Positions 33,701 to 43,976 of a stretch of 64,000 nucleotides of DNA are shown piece by piece. The translations under genes and the position numbers were made by a program. Each line of letters begins with the position of its first letter. Positions within the stretch are counted from its first letter, which is position 1. This stretch comes from Amyelois transitella (taxonomy: Eukaryota > Arthropoda > Insecta > Lepidoptera > Pyralidae). The notes under the pieces were generated by a model that worked only from the letters and a program-made list of their open reading frames with translations, had not been told where the DNA came from and searched no databases. Location: assembly GCF_032362555.1 (NCBI RefSeq), contig NC_083517.1, forward strand, positions 10,250,001-10,314,000, given 5' to 3'.

Positions 33701-36700
33701 AAGGGAAAGTGATTGGCCTTTTTTTAAAAAAAAAACGCCATCTTTAAAAATATATCGTTTGTAATAAACACATTATCTCTTTGTTAATCGACTCTTAATT
33801 GTACAAAAAAAAACATGATGCGATACAGTTCCTGGAATTAAAAATAAATATATATAATGGCGGGTTTTAATAAATAGATATAGCCAGTCACGAAACTAAA
33901 AAAAGAAAAAGAAATGTCGTTGGCTGATAATAAATCAATTTCTACTTGGAGCAGTGGCAACAATTCAATTATGTTTTGTATAAACACATACATACAGATA
34001 TACGTCTATATCCCTTGCGTGGAATTGAGATTTAAATATTGACAGGTTGCTAGCATCGCCAACAAGAGGAATCCCAAATTTATAAGCCAATCTCTTAGTC
34101 GCCTTTAACGACATTCATGGGAAACGGATAAAGTAGCCCTATTATTTTTTCTTTTGGTGCCGGGAACCAAACAGCATTTGTATTTTTGTTTGTTGCTGAT
34201 ATAAACAAAATCTTACTTAAAGGGATTTTAAAAAAATTAAGATTAAACAAAGCCAGTCACAAAACCAAAAAAAAAAAACAAATATTAAAAAAAATGTACC
34301 GTATGAATGAATCAATTTCAACTTGGCAAGTTGTAGCAACAATTATGTATACACACCATACATTTTACGGTCGCGTTGTCACGGGAACTTTAGCGGGCTC
34401 GGTAACGCTTTGACATGTTAACGCAACAATGCGTAAACTTGCGACATTGCGTTGTGGTGCAAGGTATAAGACGGACGCGATTATTTTAGTTTTTAGAAAT
34501 TAATCCCGTTTTTTTTTATTACAAAGTATTTAAATAAGTGATTAATATTTTAGATAAATAAGACCAAAATACCACGTTTAATTGTAAAGCTTCATGATGG
34601 AATTGAGATAAGTATTGATGAAAATGTAAATAATTGTATAAATGATTCTAAAGTTATCGTAATTTAACGGAACAAAAGTTTGCAACTTGGTAAGACATAA
34701 TTATGTTCTACACCGCGACTTCCTTTAACTCACACCAAATATGTTTTACTTTTATTTGTAGCAAACATTCTAGTGTCAAGGTTGTTCCACAAATATTTGT
34801 GCCAATCAAACTATTGAATTATTTTCACCATTCATTTATTATTTACATGCTGTCATAACTCATAACGTTTGATTGAGCATTGCAATGAATTGTATCAAAG
34901 ACTAGCTGTGCCCGAGACTTCGTCCGCGTGGAATAGTTATTTTGGGCATCATTGAATCCCTCAAGGATGCATAATTTTCCCCATTTTTTTTTCTTCACAT
35001 TTTCCATTATTTCTTTGCTCCTTATAGTTGCAGCTTGATGTTATATAGCCTAAAGCCTTCCTCTATAAATGGTCTATTCGACGCAAAAAGAATTCAGTAG
35101 TTCCTGAGATAAGCGCGTTCAAACAAACAAACAACCTCTTTAGCTTTATAATATTAGTATAGATGTTAAAATAATCGAGGTTAATGTTAAAAATTCCAAG
35201 TGTTTTATCACGTGAAAAATTTGTATCTAAAATGTTTTAAAATAGTATAATTTGAAGACTAATTACTAAATAAACAGGTATAAACAAAAGGGAAAGTAAA
35301 TTTGCTGATGCATAGAGATAAAGAATACAGGCATTATCCTTACTGAGTTCTTTTTTAATTTTTCGGAGTTTTTTTATATCAAAAATTTAGGAAGAAAATA
35401 TTCCAATGAATCTGAATGGAAAGTTTATTTCAATACTTATGTTCATTCCATCCTAACCTATTTTATTTTAGAATTAATCTGGGCTCCTTTCCTAATATGC
35501 TGCTGTGTAGTTTGTTCTGCCGCTTCTTCTACACATGCGCTTTGGAAGCGGTATTAGTTATAAGTAGATTTAAGTGATGTGACGTCAATAAGTGATGATA
35601 CCTTGTATCAAATTTTGAAAATAAATCTTTTCTATTCTATTCTAAAAATAATTTAAATTTAAATTTGTAAATTTCCAGTTATTGTTGTACCTCGCCTGCG
35701 CGTTGGGTGCGTACGCGCAGTATGAGGAGGAGCGCGCGCCGCGGTACATAGCTTCGGAGTCCAAGCCCACTTCCACTCCAGTGCCTATCCTCAAACAAAT
35801 CAACAGGTAGACAATACACTTCATGCTGAATGCAAGTCATTATCATCGTTTCCTGGTTCATTCATTTCATTCATTCATTTTGGAGAGAAGACCCAGGTGC
35901 TTTCATGATCACAATCCTGATTGGTTAACGGAGTTTGTAAAGTAAGCGACCCTATCTCCCGTTTTTAGTCAGGAGGCCAGATGGGAGTCGCTTCGTATAA
36001 AAACCTGACTCACCCAATCCAGGAATTCCAGGATCCATGGTCAAAGGCATACCCTGAGCTTATCTCCAGAGAGGTGAAGATGCCACCGGGACTAAAGTTA
36101 AGAGTAACAAAAGGAATGGTAACTAATTAGATACTGTGGTACGGAATGCAAATTCAAATTAAAAATTTTAGTCTTTAGTATAGGATAGTTTATATCACTT
36201 AATAATTGTCATATCTTTTGGTTTCACAACATTGGTTGACGTCAAATAAATTACCTACTTAAAACTAAGTTTACTGCCGCTTCCAAAGCGTCAGTGCAGA
36301 ACAAGCGGTAACAAATTACACTGCAGCATTTTGTTCAACAACGTCAACTTCACAACTTTCTAAACTTGGATCTCTCTATCTATCTTATCTTTGTCCACCC
36401 CTCTGGGGGAAGAGATTATTTATTTTAGCATATACATACATACATATGATCACGTCTTTATCCCTTACGGGGAAGACAGAGACAGTCTTGAAAAGACTAA
36501 TAGGCCACGTTCAACTATTAGGCTTTAAGATAGAACTGAAATTCAAATAGTGACAGGTTGCTAGCCCATCGCTTAACAGAAGAATACCAAGTTTATAAGT
36601 CTACTCCTTAGTCACCTTTAAGACATCCATGGGAAAGAGATGGAGTGGTCCTATTCTTTTTTCCATTGGTGCCGGGAACCACACGGCAATGCCGTTTTAT

Positions 36701-39700
36701 CTATCAATCTATCTTGTCTTTGTCCACACCTCTGGGGGAAGAGATTATATACTCATATTTTGGCATATTATTGTCATAATGTATGTCTGTTTGCTTTCCA
36801 GACATAACGAGGATGGTTCATACACATACGGCTATGAAGCAGCAGACGGCTCCTTCAAGATCGAGACCAAATCGCAGAGCGGGGAGGTGAAGGGCAAATA
36901 CGGGTACAAGGACGATACAGGAAAGGTAATGCCAGTGTCAATTAGATAAATGTTAGCAGTAGCTTGTTAGTTGTTAGCATAAGATATAGCTACCATTTTG
37001 GTGAGTATTGCAAATGGCGATGTTCGATTTAAAATGGCTGACTGATTACATAATATACGGGACAAACAACACTGGTATAATTTTCATATCATTCGAGCTA
37101 ATATGGCGAAACTTTCCCCTAAACCTACTTCGTGGCATTCTAAAGTCCCTTTCTGTATACCACGTGCTCTTAACCCAACTTCTCACGTCTTTTTCCGTCA
37201 AGATCATGTAAGTGGTGCACTCGAATCCTCTTATGTTGGTCCCTTCAAAGTTTAGAAAAGGGAACCTAAGTTGTTTAAAATAGAAATCAGAAGTAAGACC
37301 ACAAATGTCTCGATCGATAGACAGAAGCCAGCCGACTTAGCGCGTGAGATCCCAATGCCCACTCCAATAACTACTTCTACGGAGACCGGAAGAAGATTAG
37401 AAGAGGAAGGAAGAAATGCAGAATTTGAAAGAAGAGAACTCGTAACGGCAGAAGAGTCAGACTGCCTGTTTGCTATAAACCGTAGTAACGGTCTGGAAGG
37501 GGAGTGATGTGGCGTGTCGTTTGAATTACGAAAATGAAGAATGATGTCTGCGCGCGCAAGACGCCGCACCTCAGCACATCGCCGAACCGACCCGCTGCCC
37601 TGGTATAACTAAAATGCCGTTATCTGCCAAATCCTTGTTTTAAGTAAAACGTCAAAAATGCGAGAGAGGGTTTTTTTTTTCTTATTCTACTGGTAAAAAG
37701 GTGAAAATCCTGATGTCAAATAACGGCATTTTATTTATACCACGGCAGCCCGACAATCCACTTTTAGCTCTCGTTCATGTCGCACGGCCTCACGTTTCCG
37801 TTTCCTCTTTCAGCCTTATTTTTGTTAGAAGTTTGTGAAACTAAAACTTAAATTCGAGGCATCACAGCTATTCTACATTACTAGATACATTAATTTAATT
37901 TTCATAATGCATTATGAGAATGATGCAAGCAACCGTACAAAAATAACCAAAAATATTTCTTAGGATGAGCTTTAGAAGAATCTCTTAGAAAAAATAGACA
38001 TTTAATGATTAATCTGTACATTAATAATATAATCTTATATATAAAATTCTCGTGTCACAATGTTCGTTTCCGTACTCCTCCGAAACGGTATGACGGTTTT
38101 CTCATGAAATTTTGTGTGCATATTGAGTAGGTCTGAGTATTGGCTAACATCTATTTTTCATACCCCTTAGTGATAAGGGTTGTCCACACTTAACTTTATT
38201 TTTAACTAAAAATTATTTATATGGAAATATGCAGAGATCGTGGCAAGTGGAAAGAGGTAGTCTCTGCCTACCCCTCCGGGAAAGAGGCGTGATTTTATGT
38301 ATGTATGTATGTATGTATATATTACAGTTGCGAGTGATCGAGTATGGAGCGAACAAATATGGCTTCCAGCCAGCTGGTGAGGGCATCACAGTGGCGCCAC
38401 CTACCCTCGTGGACGAATCCACCCGCGAAGAGGGACTTAGACCCAGCAAGTCACAGTCTCAGGTATCATCTATCGTTCATTTCATCCTCACCTTCTATTC
38501 ATAAGTCTACCAGGAGAGTTCAGCAAGTCTCAATCACAGGTGTATAATGTATATACTATAGTATGTACATCACGACATCAATCTTACATATACTCACGTC
38601 TATATCCCTTGCGGGGTAGACAGAGCCAACAGTCTGGAAAAGACTGAATGGCAACGTTCAGCTATTTGGCTTTAAGATAGAATTGAGATTCAAACAGTGA
38701 CAGGTTGCTAGCCCGTCGCCCAAAAAAAGAATCCCAAGTTTATAAGCCTACCCCTTAGTCGCCTTTCACTACATCCACGGGAAAGAGATGGAACGGTCCT
38801 ATTCTTTTTTGTATCAATGCTGGGAACCACTCGGTTGTCGTTGTTTCTTGTCTATAAATATACTTTTTAAATCCTCCAGGGTCGCGCCCAATACCGAGCG
38901 CCAATACAGCAACAATCCGTAGACTACGACTACGAGGAGCCCGCGCCTGCGCCCGCGCCGCGCCCCGCCCCCCGCCCCGCGCCCCGCCCGCAGCAGTACC
39001 GCCCCGCCCCCGCTCCTGTACAGCAATACAGAGCCCCCGCCCAGACGCAGTATAGACAGCAGTCAGCTCCTACTCCACCAAAGGTAACATAAACATACAC
39101 CCTTAAAGACGTACATATAGCTTTGCTAACCTTTCAAATCGACGTTTTACTGGGCAGTCAAAATCTAACATACATACATAAAATCACGCCTCTTTCCCGG
39201 AGGAGTAGGCAGAGACTACCTCTTTCCACTTGCCACGATCTCTGCATACTACCTTCGCTTCATCCACATTCATAACTCATTCATTCGTAAAATAAAATTA
39301 CATAAAGTCTGGTTTTTAATGTACTATCCCTACTTCAGTCTCGATTGCATTATTAAGCCACAAAGCTAAAAGTGGCCTTTTAGTCTTTCCAAAACTGTTG
39401 ACTCTGTCTACCCTGCAACGGATAAAGACATGATAATTTGCATGTTGTATTGAATAATGATTGAAGTATGTTCTATTCTGCCCTATCCCAGCCCACATTC
39501 TTCGCCGGCGCCGCGCCTGCGCCCGCACCTGCGCCTGCGCCGGCCCCGACGGGCTTCGACAGCGAGTTCTTCCGTCCCGCGCCCGCGCCGCCGCAGCCCG
39601 CCAGACAGTACAAGCAGCAGGACTTCAGGCCAGCCCCGCAATTCGCCCCTAAACCTGAGATCGAATACGCTCAGGAATATGTAAGTTCTCAGAATTAACA

Positions 39701-40618
39701 GCTTGGCAAGGCCACGGAGAGGCGATGGAATCTGTGATGATAAAACCGGGATCTTCCTGGCGACACAAGCAGAACTTCAGGCTTTCTTTGCTCCTTATAG
39801 TTGCAGCGTGATGTAATATAGCCTAAAGCCTTCCTCGACAAATGGTATATTCAATGCAAAAATAATTTTTCAATTCGAACCAGTAGTTTCTGAGGTTAGC
39901 GCGTTCAAACAAGCAAACTCTTCAGCTTTATAATATTAGTATAGATAACAGTTGAACCAACGGCTTAACGTGCCTTTCGAAGCACGCATGAGCTGGAGAA
40001 AATACCCTTGAATCACGAGTTATTCAAGAACTTTGATAAGGCACAGTTTTGGTGATATAAGTACCCGAAACCGCCGAGCTTGCATGAAGAGAGTTATGAA
40101 TGTGGATGAAGCGAAGGAAATATGCAGAGATCGTGGCAAGTGGAAAGAGGTAGTCTCTGCGTGATTTTATGTATGTACTAGAGGCCGCCCGCGACTTCGT
40201 CCGCATGGAAACCCTATCAATCCCGCGGGAACTCTGGGATAAAAAGTAGCCTATGTGTTATTCTGGGTCTTCAGCTACCTACATACCAAATTTCATGGTA
40301 ATCGGTTCAGTAGTTTTTGCGTGAAAGAGTAACAAACATCCATACAAACTTTCGCCTTTATAATAGTAGTAGGATGTATGTATGTATGTATGTATGTATT
40401 GGTGATATAACGACGCACCCCAGGCTTCCCTAGACTATATATAATCTCTTTTATCATTTTAATCCTAGGAGCCAGCTCAGCCAAGGTTCGCACCTTCCAA
40501 CCAATTCCAGCAGAGGAACACTCAGCCCTACTCCATGCTGGACCAGCTGCTGAAGGAGTACGCCCTGCCGCAGGGAGGCGCCGCCCCCCTCCACGATATC
40601 ACATTCGGCTCCTATTAG
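30716..40618 (+). CDS. CPR gene 2: RR-1 cuticular protein with Pro/Ala-rich tail (whole gene)
   Basis: A secreted cuticle protein with a chitin-binding RR-1 domain. Seven exons joined with GT-AG borders and no frame break, 316 aa. Signal peptide residues 1-20 (MAALVQLLLLYLACALGAYA). The RR-1 domain spans about 50-110: DGSYTYGYEAADGSFKIETK, GKYGYKDDTGK, LRVIEYGANKYGFQPAG. Residues 150-267 are Pro/Ala-rich with APAPAPRPAPRPAPRP blocks. The C-terminus is HDITFGSY. The lead-in STPVPILKQINR and the domain match gene 1, so the two are probably a duplicated pair. The exons are far richer in GC than the introns, which hold a gypsy relic, a MITE, SINEs and RTE fragments. Confidence 0.92.
30738..31536. 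other. Intron 1 sequence, nothing recognised
   Basis: AT-rich, no repeat recognised before the A fragment at 31537. Confidence 0.4.
31537..31651 (-). repeat. Family A 5' half
   Basis: CGCCTAAAAAAAGGATCGCA to GTGCCGGGAACCACACGGCA. Confidence 0.85.
31991..32289 (-). repeat. Family A copy, diverged centre
   Basis: ACGTCTATATCCCTTGCGGG at the left, GCTAGGAACCACACGACAC at the right; the middle is poorly conserved. Confidence 0.75.
32541..32865. repeat. Cluster of three family A pieces
   Basis: A head fragment (+) at 32541-32575, a copy of the CCACTTAAGAATAGG subtype (+) at 32627-32768, and a 5' piece (-) at 32780-32865. Confidence 0.75.
32866..33984. other. Intron 1 sequence, nothing recognised
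   Basis: The small minus-strand frame at 33320-33571 has no domain or codon signal. Confidence 0.4.
33985..34175 (-). repeat. Family A copy, internally deleted
   Basis: ACGTCTATATCCCTTGCG jumps directly to TGGAATTGAGATTTAAAT; the hairpin block is gone. Ends GTGCCGGGAACCAAACAGCA. Confidence 0.85.
34176..34901. other. Intron 1 sequence, nothing recognised
   Basis: AT-rich, with A runs. No gene signal. Confidence 0.35.
34902..35165 (+). repeat. Family B full-length copy
   Basis: ACTAGCTGTGCCCGAGACTT to CTTTATAATATTAGTATAGA; a small deletion near AAAAAGAATTCAGTAG. Confidence 0.9.
35488..35641 (-). repeat. Family D repeat
   Basis: Reverse complement of the element at 54688: CCGCTTCTTCTACACATGCG and GTGACGTCAATAAGTGATGA. 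Its CCGCTTC/GAAGCGG arms form a hairpin. Confidence 0.65.
35679..35806 (+). CDS. CPR gene 2 exon 2
   Basis: Acceptor TTTCCAG at 35672-35678, donor GTAGAC at 35807. Codes LLLYLACALGAYAQYEEERA then the lead-in STPVPILKQIN plus two bases of the next Arg codon. Confidence 0.92.
35925..36112 (+). repeat. Family E 3' part
   Basis: CAGATGGGAGTCGCTTCGTA, AACCTGACTCACCCAATCCA and the CATACCCTGAGC block, as in the SINE at 49443. Confidence 0.65.
36120..36336 (+). repeat. Family D repeat
   Basis: CAACATTGGTTGACGTCAAA, then TACTGCCGCTTCCAAAGCGT and AAGCGGTAACAAA. Confidence 0.7.
36432..36689 (-). repeat. Family A full-length copy between two ~60-bp direct repeats
   Basis: On both sides lies a similar sequence with CTTTGTCCACCCCTCTGGGG (36390s) and CTTTGTCCACACCTCTGGGG (about 36718-36737), each followed by GGAAGAGATTAT. 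Confidence 0.9.
36802..36925 (+). CDS. CPR gene 2 exon 3: RR-1 core
   Basis: Acceptor CTTTCCAG, donor GTAATG at 36926. Codes (R)HNEDGSYTYGYEAADGSF, IETKSQSGEVKGKYGYKD and DTGK. Confidence 0.93.
37090..37504 (+). pseudogene. Relic of a Ty3/gypsy Pol C-terminus
   Basis: Translation gives a broken but recognisable tail of a gypsy integrase: SHVFFRQDHVSGALESSYVG then GPFKV, a stop, and LFKIEIRSKTTNVSIDRQKP. The frame ends at 37507 with a TGA that overlaps the LTR start. The purine tract GGAAGGGGAG precedes the LTR. It lies in intron 3 of CPR gene 2, in the same orientation as the gene. Confidence 0.8.
37505..37864 (+). repeat. 3' LTR of the gypsy relic, with a nested MITE
   Basis: Starts TGATGTGGCGTG right after a purine tract and probably ends GGCATCA (inverted TGATG/CATCA). 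No 5' partner is present in the window. About 156 bp of its length is an inserted MITE. Confidence 0.65.
37594..37749. mobile_element. MITE inside the LTR
   Basis: Terminal inverted repeats of about 30 bp: TGGTATAACTAAAATGCCGT at 37601 and its near-perfect complement ACGGCATTTTATTTATACCA ending at 37742; GCTGCC/GGCAGC extends the pairing. Length 142-156 bp, no coding capacity. The target duplication is unclear. Confidence 0.7.
38030..38200 (+). repeat. Interspersed repeat (class unknown)
   Basis: TATATATAAAATTCTCGTGT, then CACAATGTTCGTTTCCGTAC and CCGAAACGG, reminds me of a repeat common in arthropod genomes. Only one copy is visible here. Confidence 0.4.
38222..38318 (+). repeat. RTE LINE 3' terminus abutting exon 4 of CPR gene 2
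   Basis: GCAGAGATCGTGGCAAGTGG, CTACCCCTCCGGGAAAGAGG, CGTGATTTTATG plus five ATGT units. The tail ends about 10 bp before the exon, so the acceptor ATATATTACAG directly follows LINE sequence. Confidence 0.9.
38328..38462 (+). CDS. CPR gene 2 exon 4: end of RR-1 domain
   Basis: Acceptor TATTACAG, donor GTATCA at 38463. Codes LRVIEYGANKYGFQPAGEGI, TVAPPTLVDESTREEGLRPS and KSQSQ. Phase 0 at both ends. Confidence 0.9.
38587..38834 (-). repeat. Family A full-length copy
   Basis: CTCACGTCTATATCCCTTGC to ATGCTGGGAACCACTCGG, ending 45 bp before exon 5. Confidence 0.92.
38880..39083 (+). CDS. CPR gene 2 exon 5: Pro/Ala/Gln-rich
   Basis: Acceptor TCCTCCAG, donor GTAACA at 39084. Codes GRAQYRAPIQQQSVDYDYEE, PAPAPAPRPAPRPAPRPQQY and so on. 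Very GC-rich. Confidence 0.92.
39169..39280 (-). repeat. RTE LINE 3' terminus
   Basis: TAAAATCACGCCTCTTTCCC, CTTGCCACGATCTCTGCATA and CTTCGCTTCATCCACATTCA. Confidence 0.9.
39328..39440 (+). repeat. Family A 3' half
   Basis: GTCTCGATTGCATTATTAAG to ACGGATAAAGACATGATAA. Confidence 0.75.
39492..39680 (+). CDS. CPR gene 2 exon 6: Ala/Pro-rich
   Basis: Acceptor TATCCCAG, donor GTAAGT at 39681. Codes PTFFAGAAPAPAPAPAPAPT, GFDSEFFRPA..., ending EIEYAQEY. Confidence 0.92.
39779..39947 (+). repeat. Family B 3' half
   Basis: CTTTGCTCCTTATAGTTGCA to TTATAATATTAGTATAGATA. Confidence 0.85.
40063..40393 (+). repeat. RTE LINE 3' fragment split by a family C insertion
   Basis: RTE sequence 40063-40176 (CCGAAACCGCCGAGCTTGCA, GATCGTGGCAAGTGG) lacks the TACCCCTCCGGG block and resumes as ATGT units after the C copy at 40376-40399. 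Confidence 0.85.
40177..40375 (+). repeat. Family C copy inside an RTE tail
   Basis: ACTAGAGGCCGCCCGCGACT to TTATAATAGTAGTAGGAT. Almost identical to the copy at 63519-63717, sharing its unusual CATGGAAACC and AATAGTAGTAGG. Confidence 0.93.
40469..40618 (+). CDS. CPR gene 2 exon 7 (last)
   Basis: Acceptor AATCCTAG. Codes EPAQPRFAPSNQFQQRNTQP, YSMLDQLLKEYALPQGGAAP and LHDITFGSY, then TAG. No AATAAA before the SINE 110 bp downstream. Confidence 0.92.
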   Translation, partial: EPAQPRFAPSNQFQQRNTQPYSMLDQLLKEYALPQGGAAPLHDITFGSY

Positions 40619-40728
40619 ATTAAGACGCAATCTCATTTGTAAATATGTAGGATACTATTTTTTTATTAGTGAAGAGAAATTGATGTTTGGTGTAAAATTG
40701 TCATTTTATTTTCTTACCTTTTACATAT

Positions 40729-40982
40729 ATACATATCATCACGTCTATATCCCTTACCGGGGAAGATAGAGCCAAGAGTCTTGAAAATACTGAATGGCCA
40801 CGTTCAGCTGTTTGGCTTTTTGATAGAATTGAGATTCACATAGTGACAGGTTGCTAGCCCATCGCCTAAAAGAGGAATCCCAAGTTTATAAACCAATCCC
40901 TTAGTCGCCTTTTACAACATCCGTGGGGAAGAGATGGAGTGGTCCTATTATTTTTTCTATTGGTGCCGGGAACCACACGGCA
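40729..40982 (-). repeat. Family A full-length copy after CPR gene 2
   Basis: CATCACGTCTATATCCCTTA to GGTGCCGGGAACCACACGGC. Confidence 0.92.
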
Positions 40983-41223
40983 TTCTAACCTTTTAGCTTC
41001 GTTAAATTATATTTAATTTTCAAATTTTCACGTTTACAAAAGAAATATATAAAATAAGACTCCTCTCTTTGTCTACTTTGTAAGGAATGAAAACGAAGAA
41101 TGTATGCTATGCAAGTTAATTTGCATAAAAGGGTATACCCTACGGGGTTCATGTTGTACCTATTATTAAAACATTGACTATTGTAGAAGTTAGAACTGAA
41201 ATGTACGAAATGATATGCAATAT

Positions 41224-41668
41224 AAACTTGGGATTCCTCTTTTAGGCGATGGGTTAGCAACCTGTCACTATTTGAATCTCAATTCTATCACTAAGCCAAA
41301 CAGCTGAGCGTGACCTATCAGTCTTTTCAAGACTAGTGGGTCTGTCTACCCCGCTAGGGATATAGACGTGATCATATGTATGTATGATATGCAATAAATG
41401 AATTGAAGTGCCCTGTGGTTTCCGGCACCTTAGAATAGGACCACTCCTTTCCAATGGATGTCATAAAATGCGACTAAGGCAAATACCAATAAACTAAGGA
41501 AAGAAAGAAAGAAAAATCGTTTATTTGGGATTCTTCTTGTAGGCAATGGACTAGCAACATGTCACTATTTGAGCCTCAATTCTATTGGTAAGCAGTTGAA
41601 CGTGGCCTTTCAGCCTTTGCAAAACTGTTGGCTCTGTCAAGCCCGCAAGGGATTTAGGCGTGACTATA
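41224..41668 (+). repeat. Two family A copies in tandem
   Basis: A 5'-truncated copy (41224-41386) from AACTTGGGATTCCTC, and a second of the CCTTAGAATAGGACC subtype (41408-41668) containing a short AAAGAAAGAAAG insertion. Confidence 0.8.
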
Positions 41669-41835
41669 TCCCTTGCGACTATGTACATATGTAGGTACCA
41701 ATTTTTACTGGTATCATAATTTTTCAGAGACGACGTTTCGAGTCATGATTTACACAATGATCATAATGATGATGCTTGAAACCAGGTTCTCATCGGGATT
41801 TGAACCCGCAAACATACCTAATAATAAACATACCG

Positions 41836-42078
41836 CATACATACATAATAATAATCACGCCTCTTTCCCTGAGGCGAGAGAGGGAGGGCAGAGACTACCT
41901 CTTTCCATTTGCCACGATCTCTGCTTACTTCCTTCGCTTTATCCACATTCATAACTCTCTTCATGCAAGCTCGGTGGTTTCGAGTACTTTTGACCTGACC
42001 ATTTACCAGGACGTCCTTGATTTGATCAAGATACGTTCGTCTAGGTCTTCCCACTCCGACCTTTCCCTCCAAACCAGC
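41836..42078 (-). repeat. RTE LINE 3' fragment
   Basis: AATAATCACGCCTCTTTCCC; the minus frame codes GKVGVGRPRRTYLDQIKDVL, followed by a disrupted RVMNVDKAKEVSRDRGKWKE. Confidence 0.9.
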
Positions 42079-42202
42079 AAACTCCTAACTTAAAGGAACT
42101 CATAAAGAACTGTTAAGAATCTACAACTGATCATACTTATAATCCTACTGCCTGAAGTCCGCCATTGTAAATATTCTTCTAAATCCAATGACTGTTTTGT
42201 TA

Positions 42203-42455
42203 TCTATACTAATATTATAAAGCTGAAGAGTTTGTTTGTTTGAACGCGCTAATCTCAGGAACTACTGGTTCGAATTGAAAAATTATTTTTGTGTTGAATA
42301 GACCATTTATCGAGGAAGGCTTAAAGCTATATAACATCACGCTGCAAGCTGCAAAAAATAATGGAATATGTGAAAAAACGGGGAAAATCCTTGAGGGCTT
42401 CAATGATGCCCAAAATAACTATTCCATGCGGAGGAAGTCGCGGGCACAGCTAGTT
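42203..42455 (-). repeat. Family B full-length copy
   Basis: ATCTATACTAATATTATAAA to GTCGCGGGCACAGCTAGTT. Confidence 0.9.
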
Positions 42456-42503
42456 ATATGTTGACAATGGATATTGAAAGTTATTGATGAAATTATTATT
42501 ATA

Positions 42504-42688
42504 AGGACCACTCCATCTCATTCCTATGAATGTTGTTAAATGCGACTAAGGGAAAGGCTAGCAACCTGTCACTATTAGAATCTCAATTCTATCATTAAGC
42601 CAAACGGCTGAACGTGGCCTATCAGTCTTTTGAAGACTGTTGGCACTGTCTACCCCGGAAGGGATATACACGTGATTATATGTATGTA
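42504..42688 (+). repeat. Family A copy with deleted 5' and centre
   Basis: AGGACCACTCCATCTCATTC to CACGTGATTATATGTATGTA. Confidence 0.85.
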
Positions 42689-43339
42689 CTGACAATGACA
42701 TCTTATAAACATCTATTGGACCCAAATACAGGTAACGCAACCTGTGTTCGTGGTTCTACAAAACAACGTCTAGGGATAAAACTGAAAAATTAAGATTTAT
42801 TTATTTTTTACGTATTTTTCCAGGATAACCCTATTTTATGCCCAGGATAATATGGTATAATTATCCCAAGTTTCATCGAAATCGAACCGTTAGATGCCTG
42901 AACATACAGACAGACAGACATAATTTTTTTTAATCACATATTTGGGTTTGGTAGCGATCCAGTAATACCCCTGCTATTTATTTTTTCAATATTTTCAATG
43001 TACAGAATTGACCCTTCTACAGATTTATTATACTTGTATGTATAGATGCGTAACTAAAAAAGTCTTAAACATATTAAGGTCACGATTGAATCTACATTCC
43101 TGCATTACGCCATCCACTTGGGAACCAACTCATATGTACGTATTCACATCCAAGAATGGAATCCCACGGCCTCTGTTAAAAAAAACTACAACAATACTGT
43201 GTATTATGGAACTTGTGCAATTGTAATTATGCGTCTCTGTGACATTTGGTTGCTACTGTTTTGAATAGATTGAAACAATTGCACGAACCGCTGACATCTT
43301 GAAGGATTCGCTAAGTTCTTAAACAGTTAGGTTCCTATT
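42689..43339. other. AT-rich sequence with a possible repeat
   Basis: CCAAGTTTCATCGAAATCGA, then ACAGACAGACAGACAT (about 42868-42922), is the kind of sequence found in B/C-like insect SINEs. No gene seen. Confidence 0.35.
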
Positions 43340-43606
43340 TCATACATACGTACATATATTCACGTCCATATCCCTTGCGGGGCAGACAGAGCAAACAGTC
43401 TTGAACTGAAAAGACTGATAGACCACGTTCAGCTTTACGGCTTGATAATAGAATTAAGATTCAAATAGTGACAGGTTGCTAGCCCATCGCCTAAAAAAAG
43501 GATCTCAAGTTTGTAAGCCTATCCCTTAGTCGCCTTTAAGACATCCATGGGAAAGAGATGGAGTGGTCATATTCTTTTTTGTATTGGTGCCGGGAACCAC
43601 ACGGCA
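43340..43606 (-). repeat. Family A full-length copy
   Basis: CACGTCCATATCCCTTGCGG to CGGGAACCACACGGCA. Confidence 0.92.
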
Positions 43607-43720
43607 AATTGCTCTCATTACGCATAATTTTTGTGTTGGTTTACCGTCCTGTTTTTGCAAGAAGCGCATGCGTGAAGGACGACTATTGTGTGACATTTAA
43701 TGACCGTTTTAAGACTTTAA

Positions 43721-43899
43721 TGCCGTGTAGTTCCCGGCACCTTAATAGGATAACACCACTCCATACCTTACCCGTGGATGTCGTTGAAGGCGACTAAGGG
43801 AATGGCGAATAAACTGGGGATTCTTCTTTTAGGCGATGGGCTAGCAACCTGTGCCATGTCTACCCCGCGTGGTATATAGACGTGTCTACATGTATGTTT
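43721..43899 (+). repeat. Family A copy, internally deleted
   Basis: ATGCCGTGTAGTTCCCGGCA; jumps from GCTAGCAACCTGT to GCCATGTCTACCCCGCG. Confidence 0.85.
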
Positions 43900-43976
43900 G
43901 TTGGCCATAGATGTACTTATGATGGATGATGACTATAACATTGATTAGGTACATTTCATTTTGAAGTGAGATAACA

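Noticed and set aside
37271-37507. Independent small gene in intron 3 of CPR gene 2
   Set aside because: The peptide is the C-terminal tail of a gypsy Pol with an upstream stop, ending at an LTR.
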